64,000 bases of DNA, from NCBI RefSeq assembly GCF_016595235.1, contig NZ_JAENHL010000006.1, positions 1,302,001 through 1,366,000 on the forward strand. Reading direction: 5' to 3'. Position numbers and translations under genes: made by a program. The notes under the pieces were generated by a model. The model ran no database searches, was not told where the DNA came from, and saw only the letters and a program-made list of their open reading frames with translations. This document shows, one piece after another, positions 46,828 to 56,053 of this stretch. Numbering within the stretch: position 1 is the stretch's first letter; every line of letters begins with the position of its first letter. Origin of the DNA: Taklimakanibacter albus (GTDB lineage: Bacteria > Pseudomonadota > Alphaproteobacteria > Rhizobiales > Aestuariivirgaceae).

Positions 46828-47562
46828 ATGTCCAACTTGCCTCTCGCCTTGATCACCGGCGGTTCGCGGGGTCTCGGTTTTGAAACAGCCCGCCAATTGG
46901 GGCGGCTAGGTTATCGCCTGTTCATCGCCAGCCGGACGTCGCCGCGGCTTGAACAGGCCGCGCACGGCCTGCGCTCGGAAGGTTTTCTCGTCACCACCCA
47001 CGCCTTCGACATGCAGGATCAGATTTCTATCCAGGCGCTGGTCGAGGAAGTGAAGAAGAAGGATGTGCCCATCGACGTCCTGATCAACTGCGCCGGCGTC
47101 ATGTATGAGACCGGCAATGGCGATGATCTGCAGACGGAATATGGCTCGACCGCGAGCGTGCTCAGAAGTGCGGAAAGAAACGTCACCGACACGATCGCCA
47201 TCAACATGATCGGCACCTGGAGCGTGACACGGGCGCTGGCGCCGCATCTCGGGCGTGGCGCCCGCATCGTCAATGTCTCCTCCAGCATGGCCTCGCTGGG
47301 CGAAATGGGGCCCGGCTATTACGGCTATCGCGCCTCCAAGGCAGGCATCAATGTCTTCACCCGCACCCTCGCTTACGAGCTCCGCCCGCGCGGCATCCTG
47401 GTCAACTCGGTGTGCCCCGGCTGGGTGAAGACTCACATGGGCGGCCCCGGCGCGACGCGCGAGGTCGCCGACGGTGCCGCCGGCATCGTCTGGGCGGCGA
47501 CGCTGCCGCCCGACGGGCCGACCGGCGGCTTCTTCCGCGACGGCCAGGCGATCCCCTGGTAA
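46828..47562 (+). CDS. Short-chain dehydrogenase/reductase (SDR)
   Basis: This 244-residue NAD(P)-dependent oxidoreductase begins at ATG 46828 (MSNLPLALITGGSRGLGFET). The glycine motif TGGSRGLG is at residues 10-17, NCAGVMYETG follows strand 4, and the catalytic Ser and YxxxK appear as NVSSSMASLGEMGPGYYGYR, then ASKAG. The ending TGGFFRDGQAIPW is typical of small SDRs. The substrate is unknown. It is convergent with the MBL-fold gene, four bases apart. Confidence 0.9.
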   Translation: MSNLPLALITGGSRGLGFETARQLGRLGYRLFIASRTSPRLEQAAHGLRSEGFLVTTHAFDMQDQISIQALVEEVKKKDVPIDVLINCAGVMYETGNGDDLQTEYGSTASVLRSAERNVTDTIAINMIGTWSVTRALAPHLGRGARIVNVSSSMASLGEMGPGYYGYRASKAGINVFTRTLAYELRPRGILVNSVCPGWVKTHMGGPGATREVADGAAGIVWAATLPPDGPTGGFFRDGQAIPW

Positions 47563-47566
47563 TCCC

Positions 47567-48298
47567 TCAGCCCAAGGCCGCTCGGACCCGCCCGTCATAG
47601 TCATCGGCGAGGGCTTTGAGCGCCCCTGCCCCGTCGCCGGAAAACGACGGCCCGTGCATGAGGGCAAGCGTCTTCGGCGCGAGCTCAGCCAGCCGCCGGA
47701 TCGTCCGGCCCATGCCGGGATTGAGGCTCGAAAAGCGGAAGATGTCCTCGGTGGCGATCGCCGGCCCGACGATGTCGCCTTCGGTGAGCGCGGCGCCGTC
47801 ACCGATCTGCGTGAAGAGATCGCCGCACAGCAAGGTGCCGCTCGCCTCCTCATAGAGGACGCCTGCATCCCAGCCATGCGGGATATGCGGCGTATCGAGA
47901 TAGCGTACACGCCGGCCTTGCCCAAGCTCGATCGTCTCGCCGTCTTCCAGAACGCGCGGGTTGCGGTCCGACATGTCGTTGAGCGAGACGAGGCAGCCGG
48001 TCCGGCCATGCGCCACCTGGGCGAGCGGCGCCACCGTCTGCCACTCATTCATCGCTCCGCACTCATCGGCCTCGAAATGACCGAAAGCGATCCAGCGCAG
48101 CTTCTCGGGCGCCAGGAGTCGCGCCACACCGGCGCGCACCAGCGGAAACATGCGTTTGAGCCCGGTATGGAAGAGGAGTGGTTCGTCCCCCAGAATGACG
48201 AAGTGATTGAAGGTCAGACCGTGGGGTGGCGCGATGTCCGGCACGAAGATCGACAGCCGGTAGATGCCATTGGCGATTTCGGTGATCCTGGTTTCCAT
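47567..48298 (-). CDS. Metallo-beta-lactamase-fold diiron protein (ODP/flavodiiron-like)
   Basis: This 243-residue protein begins METRITEIANGIYRLSIFVP at ATG 48298, with GGGAGG upstream. The motif GHFEADECG matches the flavodiiron HxExDH signature except that the last His is Glu. HIPHGWDAGVLYEE, LLCGDLF (bridging Asp) and LALMHGPSFSG supply further ligands. Such oxygen-binding diiron (ODP) proteins lack the flavodoxin domain. Its role could be oxygen sensing or reduction, but this is inferred only from ligand pattern. Confidence 0.82.
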   Translation of the reverse strand: METRITEIANGIYRLSIFVPDIAPPHGLTFNHFVILGDEPLLFHTGLKRMFPLVRAGVARLLAPEKLRWIAFGHFEADECGAMNEWQTVAPLAQVAHGRTGCLVSLNDMSDRNPRVLEDGETIELGQGRRVRYLDTPHIPHGWDAGVLYEEASGTLLCGDLFTQIGDGAALTEGDIVGPAIATEDIFRFSSLNPGMGRTIRRLAELAPKTLALMHGPSFSGDGAGALKALADDYDGRVRAALG

Positions 48299-48344
48299 GC
48301 ACGCCTCCCTTCCAAACGTCTCCCGCGCAAAAGCAGTCAGCTGA

Positions 48345-48752
48345 TCAGTCCGGGTCCTTCTCATGGGCGATCGTCCCCGGCGGCAACCTCACCCAGCCGT
48401 GCCGGCGGCTGTCATAGACCGAATCCTGTGGCGGCGGGAAATCGGGATCGGCGAAGCCACCTACCGCGACCAGGACGAAGGAGCTCTCCTGTCCCTCTTC
48501 CGTGTGGAACAGGCTCGTCCCGCAAATCGGGCAGAAACGAAACCTGATACGGCTTCCCCGGTCGCCGGTGCGGACGAATTCCGTGGCGCGGCCGGTAACC
48601 TCATAAGGAACCGGAAAGGCGGCCAGTGTTGCAAAGACGCTCCCCGTCCGGCGCTGACAGGCAAGGCAGTGGCACACGCCGTTTCCCAGAGGATTGCCAC
48701 TCACCTCGACACTCAATTGCCCACAGGAGCAGGATGCCGTTCGCGTCTGCAC
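48345..48752 (-). CDS. GFA-family (glutathione-dependent formaldehyde-activating type) protein
   Basis: This protein of about 135 residues has a zinc-binding GFA/CENP-V fold: CSCGQL, GVCHCLACQRRTGSVF and RFRFCPICGTSLFH give the conserved Cys set. GTG at 48752, with GAGG six bases before it, is chosen; no ATG exists, and a TTG at 48806 would add 18 residues. The reaction is not established for most members. It lies upstream of the diiron MBL gene and follows rarA in the same direction. Confidence 0.78.
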   Translation of the reverse strand: MQTRTASCSCGQLSVEVSGNPLGNGVCHCLACQRRTGSVFATLAAFPVPYEVTGRATEFVRTGDRGSRIRFRFCPICGTSLFHTEEGQESSFVLVAVGGFADPDFPPPQDSVYDSRRHGWVRLPPGTIAHEKDPD

Positions 48753-48812
48753 GGGATGCCTCGCAAGAGTTTCCTCATTTGAACGGCGAGCGCGGCCCCG
48801 CGTCAAGCGGGT

Positions 48813-50126
48813 CTAGCTTTCGCCCCGATCGCGCCGGAGCTTCGACCAGTAATCGAGCCGCTTGCGAAGCTCGCGCTCGAAGCCGCGCTCCGGCGGATCG
48901 TAATAACGCTCGCGTTTCATCTGCTCGGGGAAATAATTCTGGCCCGAAAAGGCATCGGGCTCATCATGGTCATACTGGTAGCCGGAGCCATATTCCTGCT
49001 CCTTCATGAGCTTGGTCGGCGCATTGAGGATGATCTTGGGCGGCGACAGCGAGCCCGTCTCCTTGGCCCGCTTCATCGCCGCCTTGTAGGCGACATAACC
49101 GGCATTGGATTTGGGTGCGGTGGCGAGATAGATGACGGCCTGCGCCATCGCGAGCTCGCCTTCCGGGCTGCCGAGGAAGTCATAGGCCTCTTTCGCGGCG
49201 AGCGCCTGTTGCAGTGCCTGTGGATCGGCAAGGCCGATATCCTCGACCGCCATGCGCACCATGCGCCGGATGATATAGAGCGGGTCCTCGCCGGCGGTCA
49301 GCATGCGGGCGAGATAATAAAGCGCCGCATCGGGATCGGAGCCGCGCACCGTCTTGTGGAGCGCCGAGATCAGATTGTAATGCCCGTCCTGCGACTTGTC
49401 GTAGAGCGGCACGCGCTTCTGAACGACCTCGGCGAGCCTGGCGGCATCGAGCGGCACGCCGCCGTCGGGCACCGTCGCGAAGATGTCCTCGACCAGGTTG
49501 AGCAGATAACGGCCGTCGCCATCGGCGAGCCCGGCCAGCACTTCGCGCGCCTCTTCATTGAGGGGCAGAGCCCGTTTCTCATGCAGCTCCGCCCGCGCGA
49601 TGAGCTTGCTCAACGCCTCGCCGTCGAGCCGGTTGAGCACCAGCACCTGGGCGCGTGAAAGAAGCGCGCCATTCAATTCGAAGGACGGGTTTTCGGTCGT
49701 GGCGCCGACCAGCGTGATGGTGCCGTCCTCCATCACCGGCAGGAAGCTGTCCTGCTGCGAGCGGTTGAAGCGGTGGATCTCGTCGACGAAGAGCAGCGTG
49801 CCGCGGCCCTGATCGCGGCGCGACCGCGCCATCTCGAAAGCTTTCTTGAGATCGGCGACGCCCGAAAAGATCGCCGACATCTGCTCGAAGACGAGGCCGG
49901 TGGCGCCGGCGAGCAGCCGGGCGATGGTGGTCTTGCCGGTGCCGGGTGGGCCCCAGAAGATGACCGAGGGGACACGTCCTGCCGCGATCATCCGGGTGAG
50001 CACGCCTTCAGGTCCGGTGATATGTTCCTGGCCGACGACGTCGGAAAGCTTCTGCGGCCTGAGACGATCGGCCAAAGGCCGCGGCGCCTCCTTGTCCAAT
50101 CCGGCCGCCTGGAAGAGATTGGCCAT
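48813..50126 (-). CDS. rarA: Replication-associated recombination protein A
   Basis: This 437-residue AAA+ ATPase related to clamp loaders acts at stalled replication forks. Walker A WGPPGTGKTTIARLLA near residue 60, sensor region TTENPSFELNGALLSRAQVL, and the C-terminal DPDALQQAL-like MgsA domain (YGSGYQYDHDEPDAFSGQNY) are clear. It starts 14 bases after the DegQ-like gene ends and is probably cotranscribed with it, an order common near rplQ in Hyphomicrobiales. Confidence 0.95.
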   Translation of the reverse strand: MANLFQAAGLDKEAPRPLADRLRPQKLSDVVGQEHITGPEGVLTRMIAAGRVPSVIFWGPPGTGKTTIARLLAGATGLVFEQMSAIFSGVADLKKAFEMARSRRDQGRGTLLFVDEIHRFNRSQQDSFLPVMEDGTITLVGATTENPSFELNGALLSRAQVLVLNRLDGEALSKLIARAELHEKRALPLNEEAREVLAGLADGDGRYLLNLVEDIFATVPDGGVPLDAARLAEVVQKRVPLYDKSQDGHYNLISALHKTVRGSDPDAALYYLARMLTAGEDPLYIIRRMVRMAVEDIGLADPQALQQALAAKEAYDFLGSPEGELAMAQAVIYLATAPKSNAGYVAYKAAMKRAKETGSLSPPKIILNAPTKLMKEQEYGSGYQYDHDEPDAFSGQNYFPEQMKRERYYDPPERGFERELRKRLDYWSKLRRDRGES

Positions 50127-50140
50127 CTGGTGCTGCTGAA

Positions 50141-51538
50141 CTATCCGCCGAGCTGCATGCGGATGACGCGGCCGCCGCGATTGACCGCGAACTGCCAGAA
50201 GCCGTCGCCCGTTTTCACTGCCGAACTCAGCGTGTCGACATTGTCGATGATCACCCCGTTCACTTCCAGGATGACGTCGCCTTTGCGGAAGATGCGCTTG
50301 GCCGGCCCGCCCTTCACGTCGGAGGCCACGACACCGGTCGAGCCTGACGGCAGGCCAAGTTCGTCAGCGACCGCCGGCGACAGATTGGCGACGACGAGGC
50401 CCGAGAAAGGCGTGTTGCCATCCATCAGCGTCTCATCGCGCGCCGTGGTTTCCGGCGCCGCGATCAATTTGATACGCGTCTCGCGCCGGTCGCTGCCACG
50501 CTGATATTCCACGATGGCCGAGGAGCCGATCTGTGCGGTCGCCACGCGGTAGGTCAATTCCTTGGCGTTCTCGACCGCCTTGCCGTCGATGCCGAGAACG
50601 ACATCGCCGCGCTTGAGGCCGGCAATGGCGAGCGGGCTCTTGGGGTGGAGTCCGGCGATGAGGGCGCCTTCCGGCCGCGCGAAGCCCAGTGAGTCGGCAA
50701 TCTCGGCGGTCACATCCTGCATCTCGGCGCCGATCCAGGGCCGCTGGATGCGTCCGCCCGTCTCGGCCGACTGCACGACGGTCTTGACCATGTTGGCGGG
50801 GATGGCGAAACCGATGCCGATCGAGCCGCCCGAACGCGAGAAGATCGCCGTGTTGATGCCGATGAGATTGCCCTTGAGATCGACGAGCGCGCCGCCGGAA
50901 TTGCCCGGATTGATCGCCGCGTCGGTCTGGATGAAGAACTGATAGTCGGTGATGCCGACCTGGGTGCGCGCCAGGGCCGAGACGATGCCGCTCGTCACGG
51001 TCTGGCCGACGCCGAAGGGATTGCCGATGGCGAGCACCAGGTCGCCGACTTCGAGATTGTCGGAATCGCCCATGGCGAGCGCCGGCAGATCCTCGCCTTG
51101 CGGATCGATCTTGAGCACCGCGAGATCGGTGCGCTCATCGGCGACGAGCAGTTTGGCTTCGAATTCGCGCCGGTCGGCCAGCACCACGCGGATGTCGTTG
51201 CCGCCCAGGATGACGTGGTTGTTGGTGACGATGAGGCCCTTGCCGTCGACGATCACGCCGGAGCCGAGAGAATTCTGCACCCGCTCGCGCGGCGCCCCGA
51301 ACGCCCCGTCGCCGCCGAAGAAGCGCCGGAAGAACGGATCGGCGAACAGGCCCTGGTCGCGCTGCTGCGAGACGAGGCGGCGGGCATAGACGTTGACGAC
51401 CGCCGGCGAGGTCTCCTTGACCACCGGCGCGAAGGTCAGCTGGATATCGCTGCGCGTCTGCGGAACAGTCTGCTCGGCCGCCGCCGGCAAAGCCGCGACA
51501 ATCGTGAGTAGCAGGGCAACAAGAATATTCGACTTCAT
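50141..51538 (-). CDS. Periplasmic serine endoprotease, Do/DegQ-like
   Basis: This 465-residue HtrA-family protease has a signal peptide (KSNILVALLLTIVAALPAAA, cleavage after AAA). The catalytic triad appears as TNNHVI (His), DLAVLKID (Asp) and GNSGGAL (Ser). Two PDZ domains follow, at about residues 260-345 and 380-465. It handles misfolded envelope proteins. The next gene upstream on the strand is an Lrp/AsnC regulator, ten bases away. Confidence 0.93.
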   Translation of the reverse strand: MKSNILVALLLTIVAALPAAAEQTVPQTRSDIQLTFAPVVKETSPAVVNVYARRLVSQQRDQGLFADPFFRRFFGGDGAFGAPRERVQNSLGSGVIVDGKGLIVTNNHVILGGNDIRVVLADRREFEAKLLVADERTDLAVLKIDPQGEDLPALAMGDSDNLEVGDLVLAIGNPFGVGQTVTSGIVSALARTQVGITDYQFFIQTDAAINPGNSGGALVDLKGNLIGINTAIFSRSGGSIGIGFAIPANMVKTVVQSAETGGRIQRPWIGAEMQDVTAEIADSLGFARPEGALIAGLHPKSPLAIAGLKRGDVVLGIDGKAVENAKELTYRVATAQIGSSAIVEYQRGSDRRETRIKLIAAPETTARDETLMDGNTPFSGLVVANLSPAVADELGLPSGSTGVVASDVKGGPAKRIFRKGDVILEVNGVIIDNVDTLSSAVKTGDGFWQFAVNRGGRVIRMQLGG

Positions 51539-51548
51539 TCCTCAAGTC

Positions 51549-51983
51549 CTAACGCCGATCGACCTTGGTCGACAGGATAATGGCAGATTCTGTCCGCGTT
51601 ACGCCCGGAATAAGACCGACGCCGTCGAGCATGCGGTCCATGTCCTCGGCGGTCGCGGTGCGCGCCAGCGCCACCAGATCGAACTTGCCGGCCACCGTGT
51701 GCAGGGCTTCGATCTGCGGCAGCTTGCTCAGAGCCCGTCCGACATCCACTTGCCGGCGCGGCTCCACCGCTATGGTCACATAGGCGCGAATGCCCCCTTT
51801 GTCGACCGCGCTGGCGAGCTTGACCGCATAGCCGGCGATGACGCCCTGCTCCTCGAGCCGCTTGATTCGATCTTGAACTGTCGTACGGGAAAGTTTGAGC
51901 TTGCGGGCCAGCGAGGCGACCGGCTCGCGCGCATTGAGGCGCAGCAGGGCCAGCAGATCCTCGTCCTTCTGGGTGAATGTCAC
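51549..51983 (-). CDS. Lrp/AsnC-family transcriptional regulator
   Basis: This 144-residue regulator has an N-terminal helix-turn-helix (LLALLRLNAREPVASLARKL, then KLSRTTVQDRIKRLEEQG) and a C-terminal RAM ligand domain (about residues 65-140). It probably senses an amino acid and may control itself: an inverted repeat GACGG-caaaa-CCGTC lies 35 bases upstream (52018-52032). Divergent from it is the TPR pseudogene at 52267. Confidence 0.9.
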   Translation of the reverse strand: MTFTQKDEDLLALLRLNAREPVASLARKLKLSRTTVQDRIKRLEEQGVIAGYAVKLASAVDKGGIRAYVTIAVEPRRQVDVGRALSKLPQIEALHTVAGKFDLVALARTATAEDMDRMLDGVGLIPGVTRTESAIILSTKVDRR

Positions 51984-52212
51984 GCGCCGTCACCTTGCCG
52001 TAAAAACTGGTCAGATCGACGGCAAAACCGTCACTTGGCTGCATAACGCCGTCTGCGTTCCGGCGCAACTGTGCAGGACATATGGGACAGGTTTTGCGCG
52101 ACGGCCCGGGCGATCCGCCCATAACGGCCCGACGCTGCAAAAGCGAGAAAAGCGGGCCTCTGGTCCGCTTTTCGATTCCAGGGCCCTGGCCGCCCCTGCC
52201 CCCTGGCACGGC

Positions 52213-52266
52213 CGTTGCAAAGATTGAACAGTTTTGCGAAACCGGTTCGGTTAACGGGGGAAAGCC
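52213..52266 (+). promoter_or_regulatory. Conserved leader upstream of the first TPR gene
   Basis: The 54 bases before the TPR start closely match 54486-54535 before the second TPR gene: CGTTGCAA, then ATTGAACAGTTTTGC, then AAACCGG and GGGGAAA before the ATG. Small length differences and changes shift the reading frame between copies, so the conservation is regulatory rather than coding. It probably holds the promoter and ribosome binding site. Confidence 0.7.
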
Positions 52267-54051
52267 ATGACACGCGGCGAGAAGATCGCCTGGATCTGGG
52301 TGTGGAGCGCGATGGCCGTCGTCGCCTTGGGCTTGGCCACGGCTGCCTGGCGCTATGCGGGACTGCCGAAGGCTTTCGTCGATAGCCTCATCTGCACCGA
52401 CGGCAAGGAGAATGACGCAGGACCGGCCTGCCGGCGCGTCCTCGCCTCCAATATGTCCACTCTCGACATGCGGACCGGCGCCTATTTGCGCCTCGCCACA
52501 CTCGCCAAGGAGGCCGGCCGGTATGACGAGGTGCTCGGCCATCTCGACGCGCTGATCGCGACCGGACAGGCGACTGCGCTCGACTGGAACGAGCGCGGCG
52601 TGGCGCGATACACGCTCGGTCGTTTCAAGGACGCGGCCGATGACTTTCGCGCGGCAATCGGCATGGACGATAAGATCGGGATCTTCTGGGCCAATCTCGC
52701 CGATGCGCGCCTCGAGATGAAGGACTATGCCGAAGCGGAGCGCAACTATGGGGCCGCGCTGGCGCTCGGGGCCGACACGGCCGAGATTCTCGGTAATCGC
52801 GGCTGGGCCCGCTATCAGCTCGGCAGCTTCGAAGAGGCGCTGAAGGATTTCGACGCGGCGCTTGCCAAGGACCCGAAGCATTTTGACAATCTCAATGAAC
52901 GCGGCCTGGTTCATCACGCGCTCGGCGACTATCCCGCCGCCCTCGCCGACTTCGACCAATCGATTGAGCTCTCCTCCAAAAACGCCGTCATCCTGACCAA
53001 CAGGTCGGCAAGCCTTTCGCGCCTCGGCCAATGGGAGAAAGCGCAGGCCGACCTCGATCTCGCCATTTCACTCGATCCCAAATATGCCCCGGCGCGGCTC
53101 GAAAAGGCCTAGTTCTTCATCGATCAGCGCCAACCGGCTAATGCCTTGTCCGAACTCGGGGCTTTCGTCGCACCGACCAATTTCGACATCCAGATCTTCG
53201 AAGCGCGCGCGCAGGCCCATGCGAATCTGAACGAGTGGCGGTCGGTGATCGCCAATGCCGACCAGGCCGTGGCGGCCGGCAGCCGCGCGCCCTGGCTTTA
53301 TCAGATACGCGCCGATGCCCGCTACGAGCTCGGCGACCAGCAAGGCGCCATCGCCGATGCCACTTTGGCGCTCGCCGGCCAACCGACCAACAGCAATGCG
53401 CTGGTGACACGCGCCTTCGCCCTTCTGGTGAGCGACCGGCCGGAGACCGCCATCGCCGACATAGAGCTTCTCGTTCAGACAGCACCGGATCGTGCTTATG
53501 CGCTTGAGGTGCGCAGCTACTTCCACCTGACCTGGGGCCGGCTCGACGCGGCGCTCGCCGATGCGAGGCAGTCGGCCGCACTGGCGCCGACCTCCCCCGA
53601 TTCCGCCGTGGCCCTGGGCCGCATGCTGGCGGAGAGGGGCGATGGCGCTGCCGCTCTGGCGCAATGCAATCGGGCGCTCGGCTTGGCCGAAACCGCTCTT
53701 ACATGGCGTTGCCGCGCGCTCGCCTATCTCATTCTCGGACAGCACGGCCCCGCCGCGGCGGACATCAAGCGCTCGTTAGCCCTGAACAACGCGTCGTCCA
53801 ACAGCCAGATCGCCATGGGCCGCATCGAGCTCGCCCAGGGCAACGCGCGCGGCGCCATCGAACGTTTCAACGAGGCCCTGAGCCTGGAAACCTATGACAG
53901 CTCCGGTGTCTTCATGTTCCGCGGTGATGCCGCGCGCGCACTCGGCAATCTCGACCAGGCCCGCCTCGATTATCTCGAAGCGAAGAAGCGCGATCTGGGC
54001 CGTTATCGATCGGAACTGGCCGAACGCCTGACCGCCCTGCCCGCCCAGTGA
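52267..54051 (+). pseudogene. TPR-repeat protein gene split by one in-frame amber codon
   Basis: The first part (52267-53112) encodes 281 residues with an N-terminal membrane helix (IAWIWVWSAMAVVALGLATA) and TPR repeats, ending ...APARLEKA at TAG 53110-53112. The same frame continues without other stops to 54051 for 312 more residues of TPR sequence (FFIDQRQPANALSEL...). The intact paralogue at 54536 has Trp (TGG) at exactly this point (RLQKAWLLINEKQPEKALLE). The best explanation is a single TGG to TAG change, giving a broken gene. Two separate proteins, stop readthrough or a sequencing error are alternatives. The intact form would have about 594 residues. Confidence 0.8.
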
Positions 54052-54076
54052 AAGAACGGGGCCCGGCGAAGCCGCG

Positions 54077-54379
54077 TCAGACCTTATGCAGGCGTAGCGG
54101 CGTAGTTTTCACGCGCGCGATGATGTGTTTGGCTTCGAGATCGAGCTGCACCGCTTTGGTCCACCAGCCCGCTTTGGCGCCGCCCGGATAGAGGTCGTCA
54201 GGCAGATGCGCCAGCACCCGGTCCTCCAGTTCGGCGACCGTCATGCCGGGTGATGTTTTCGGCAGGCTCTTCAGGACGGCGCGCTTCATGGCCTCATACA
54301 TTCTCGCGTCGGCGCTGGTGACCTTCCCAGGATGATTGACATTCTCCAGGCTGACGCGTGCCGGCTTCTGCGAAATCAT
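54077..54379 (-). CDS. Small conserved protein of unknown function (DUF-like)
   Basis: This 100-residue protein begins MISQKPARVSLENVNHPGKV at ATG 54379, with GGGAGGAA upstream; another ATG is one codon earlier. The stretch AELEDRVLAHLPDDLYPGGA and AGWWTKAVQLDLEAKHIIAR looks like a short, conserved bacterial family of winged-helix character with no known role. It lies between the two TPR genes on the opposite strand. Confidence 0.75.
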   Translation of the reverse strand: MISQKPARVSLENVNHPGKVTSADARMYEAMKRAVLKSLPKTSPGMTVAELEDRVLAHLPDDLYPGGAKAGWWTKAVQLDLEAKHIIARVKTTPLRLHKV

Positions 54380-54485
54380 CATTTCCTCCCCGAGTTGAGG
54401 CAGAAACATACCAACTAGTAGGTATGCAATCAAGTGCCAATTTGCTTCGCCCTACCCGTCCGGGGTCGCCGTACCGTGGTGTGAC

Positions 54486-54535
54486 CGTTGCAATAATTGA
54501 ACAGTTTTGCCAAACCGGATGGACAGGGGAAAACC
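54486..54535 (+). promoter_or_regulatory. Conserved leader upstream of the second TPR gene
   Basis: The counterpart of 52213-52266. The shared core ATTGAACAGTTTTGC and AAACCGG precede the ATG by 25-45 bases, and GGGGAAAACC is the ribosome binding region. Confidence 0.7.
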
Positions 54536-55999
54536 ATGACCAAAATCGGCAGAGGTTTCTTGTCGTTCTGCGCTGCACTTGCAGTGCTGCTCCTAGCCAA
54601 CGGTTCCTTTGCAGGCGAAACCGACCGCGCCCAGTGGATCAAGCTTGGTGACGGCCAGATGGAGGCCGGAAAATATGCCGATGCGGTCTTCAGCTTCACC
54701 ACCGCCCTGGCGAAGGGCGAAGACACGGCGGAGTTCCGCGCCAAACGCGGCTGGGCCCAGTATATGCAGGGAAGCTACAAAGTCGCACTTTTCGATTATG
54801 ACGAGGCGATCAAAAAGGCTCCAGCCAATGCGGCGTATTACAACGAACGCGGCCTCATCCATCATGCCCTCGCCGACTACGGCCTAGCTATTGCTGACTT
54901 CCGTCAATCCTTGAAATTGAACAAGACAGACGCGGTGGTCTGGGCCAATCGCGCCGAAAGTTATATTCGGAGCGGCGACCGCGAGAAGGCCGGCCGCGAT
55001 CTCGACCAGGCTTTGTCGCTCGATCCCAACTTTACCTCCGCTCGCCTTCAGAAGGCTTGGCTCTTGATCAACGAAAAGCAGCCAGAGAAGGCCCTGCTCG
55101 AGCTGAGTGCAATCGAGAGCACAACTACTCCCGATATTTCATTTCTCGAAGCGCGCGCTCATGCCCGCCTCGCTCTCGCCGACTGGAAGGGCGCGTCCGC
55201 CGACGCCGACAGTGCAATCACGATTGATCAGCAATATGATTGGCCATATCTGATCCGTACCCAGGCAAGACGCTGGCTCGGTGACTATGAGGGATCGCTC
55301 GCCGATGCAGATCGTCTGCTGGTGCGCAATCGCTCGAACATGTGGGCCATGATCGAACGGGCAATGACCCTGCAGTTTCTCGGGCGAACCGACGCGGCTC
55401 TCGCTGAGATGGATCGGGCAATCCAGGAGAAAATTGATCCCGAACAAGGTTGGCGGATGCGTGCCTTTCTGAATTTCAATGCCGGGAAGATGAAAGCCGC
55501 ACTCGACGACGCGCGGCAGTCCGCGACTCTGAAGCCGAAGTCGCCCTACGCAGTCGCACGCCTGGGCTGGGCATTCGTCGAAAATGGTGAGGCCGCACAG
55601 GGCGAAGCCGAGTGCGGCAAGGCCCTGACGCTCGCCGAGACTTTGGATGCCTATTCCTGTCGCGCCACAGCGCGGCTCCTCCTGAAGAAGTTCAAGGCGG
55701 CTCGGAAAGATGCCGAGCGGGCGCGTGATCTCGACAAATCGGTGGGCATCGGCCCGTTTCTCATCGGTCGCGTCGATCTCGCGCAAGGCAACCCGGACAA
55801 GGCCTTGGCGCAATTTGATCAGGCTGCAAAGCTGAACATGTACAATCAAGCCGGGCTGCTCATGTATCGCGGAGATGCCGAAAAAGCACGCGGCAACATG
55901 GAATTGGCCCGCACACACTATCAGACAGCCAGGAAGTTCGATTTCGGCCGCTATAGCCAGGCCCTGGACGAGCGTCTCGCAAGCCTGCCCGCCCAATAA
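54536..55999 (+). CDS. TPR-repeat protein (secreted)
   Basis: This 487-residue protein begins MTKIGRGFLSFCAALAVLLL, with a signal peptide cleaved near FAGE. About ten TPR-like units follow (for example YYNERGLIHHALADYGLAIA and ARLGWAFVENGEAAQGEAEC), making a superhelical scaffold for protein binding, probably in the periplasm. The in-frame TTG start at 54497 lies within the conserved leader and is rejected. It is the intact paralogue of the split gene at 52267-54051. A terminator shared with rplQ follows the stop. Confidence 0.87.
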   Translation: MTKIGRGFLSFCAALAVLLLANGSFAGETDRAQWIKLGDGQMEAGKYADAVFSFTTALAKGEDTAEFRAKRGWAQYMQGSYKVALFDYDEAIKKAPANAAYYNERGLIHHALADYGLAIADFRQSLKLNKTDAVVWANRAESYIRSGDREKAGRDLDQALSLDPNFTSARLQKAWLLINEKQPEKALLELSAIESTTTPDISFLEARAHARLALADWKGASADADSAITIDQQYDWPYLIRTQARRWLGDYEGSLADADRLLVRNRSNMWAMIERAMTLQFLGRTDAALAEMDRAIQEKIDPEQGWRMRAFLNFNAGKMKAALDDARQSATLKPKSPYAVARLGWAFVENGEAAQGEAECGKALTLAETLDAYSCRATARLLLKKFKAARKDAERARDLDKSVGIGPFLIGRVDLAQGNPDKALAQFDQAAKLNMYNQAGLLMYRGDAEKARGNMELARTHYQTARKFDFGRYSQALDERLASLPAQ

Positions 56000-56022
56000 A
56001 AAAGCGGGCCCGTGAGCCCGCT
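55996..56022 (-). terminator. Intrinsic terminator for the ribosomal operon
   Basis: AGCGGGCCCGTGAGCCCGCT (56003-56022) is a strong stem, and on the minus strand it is followed by TTTTTTATTGG. This is a classic rho-independent terminator for the operon ending with rplQ. It also lies at the stop of the TPR gene on the plus strand. Confidence 0.88.
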
Positions 56023-56053
56023 CTCTATTCCCTCGGCAGGTGATGCCGGAATA

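Noticed and set aside
53146-54051. Second TPR half as an independent gene starting at TTG 53146
   Set aside because: There is no ribosome binding site, and alignment to the intact paralogue shows uninterrupted homology through the stop codon, so a single broken gene explains it better.
54497-54535. TTG start extending the second TPR gene by 13 codons
   Set aside because: The stretch is part of the leader shared with the other TPR gene, where it is out of frame; a signal peptide begins at 54536.
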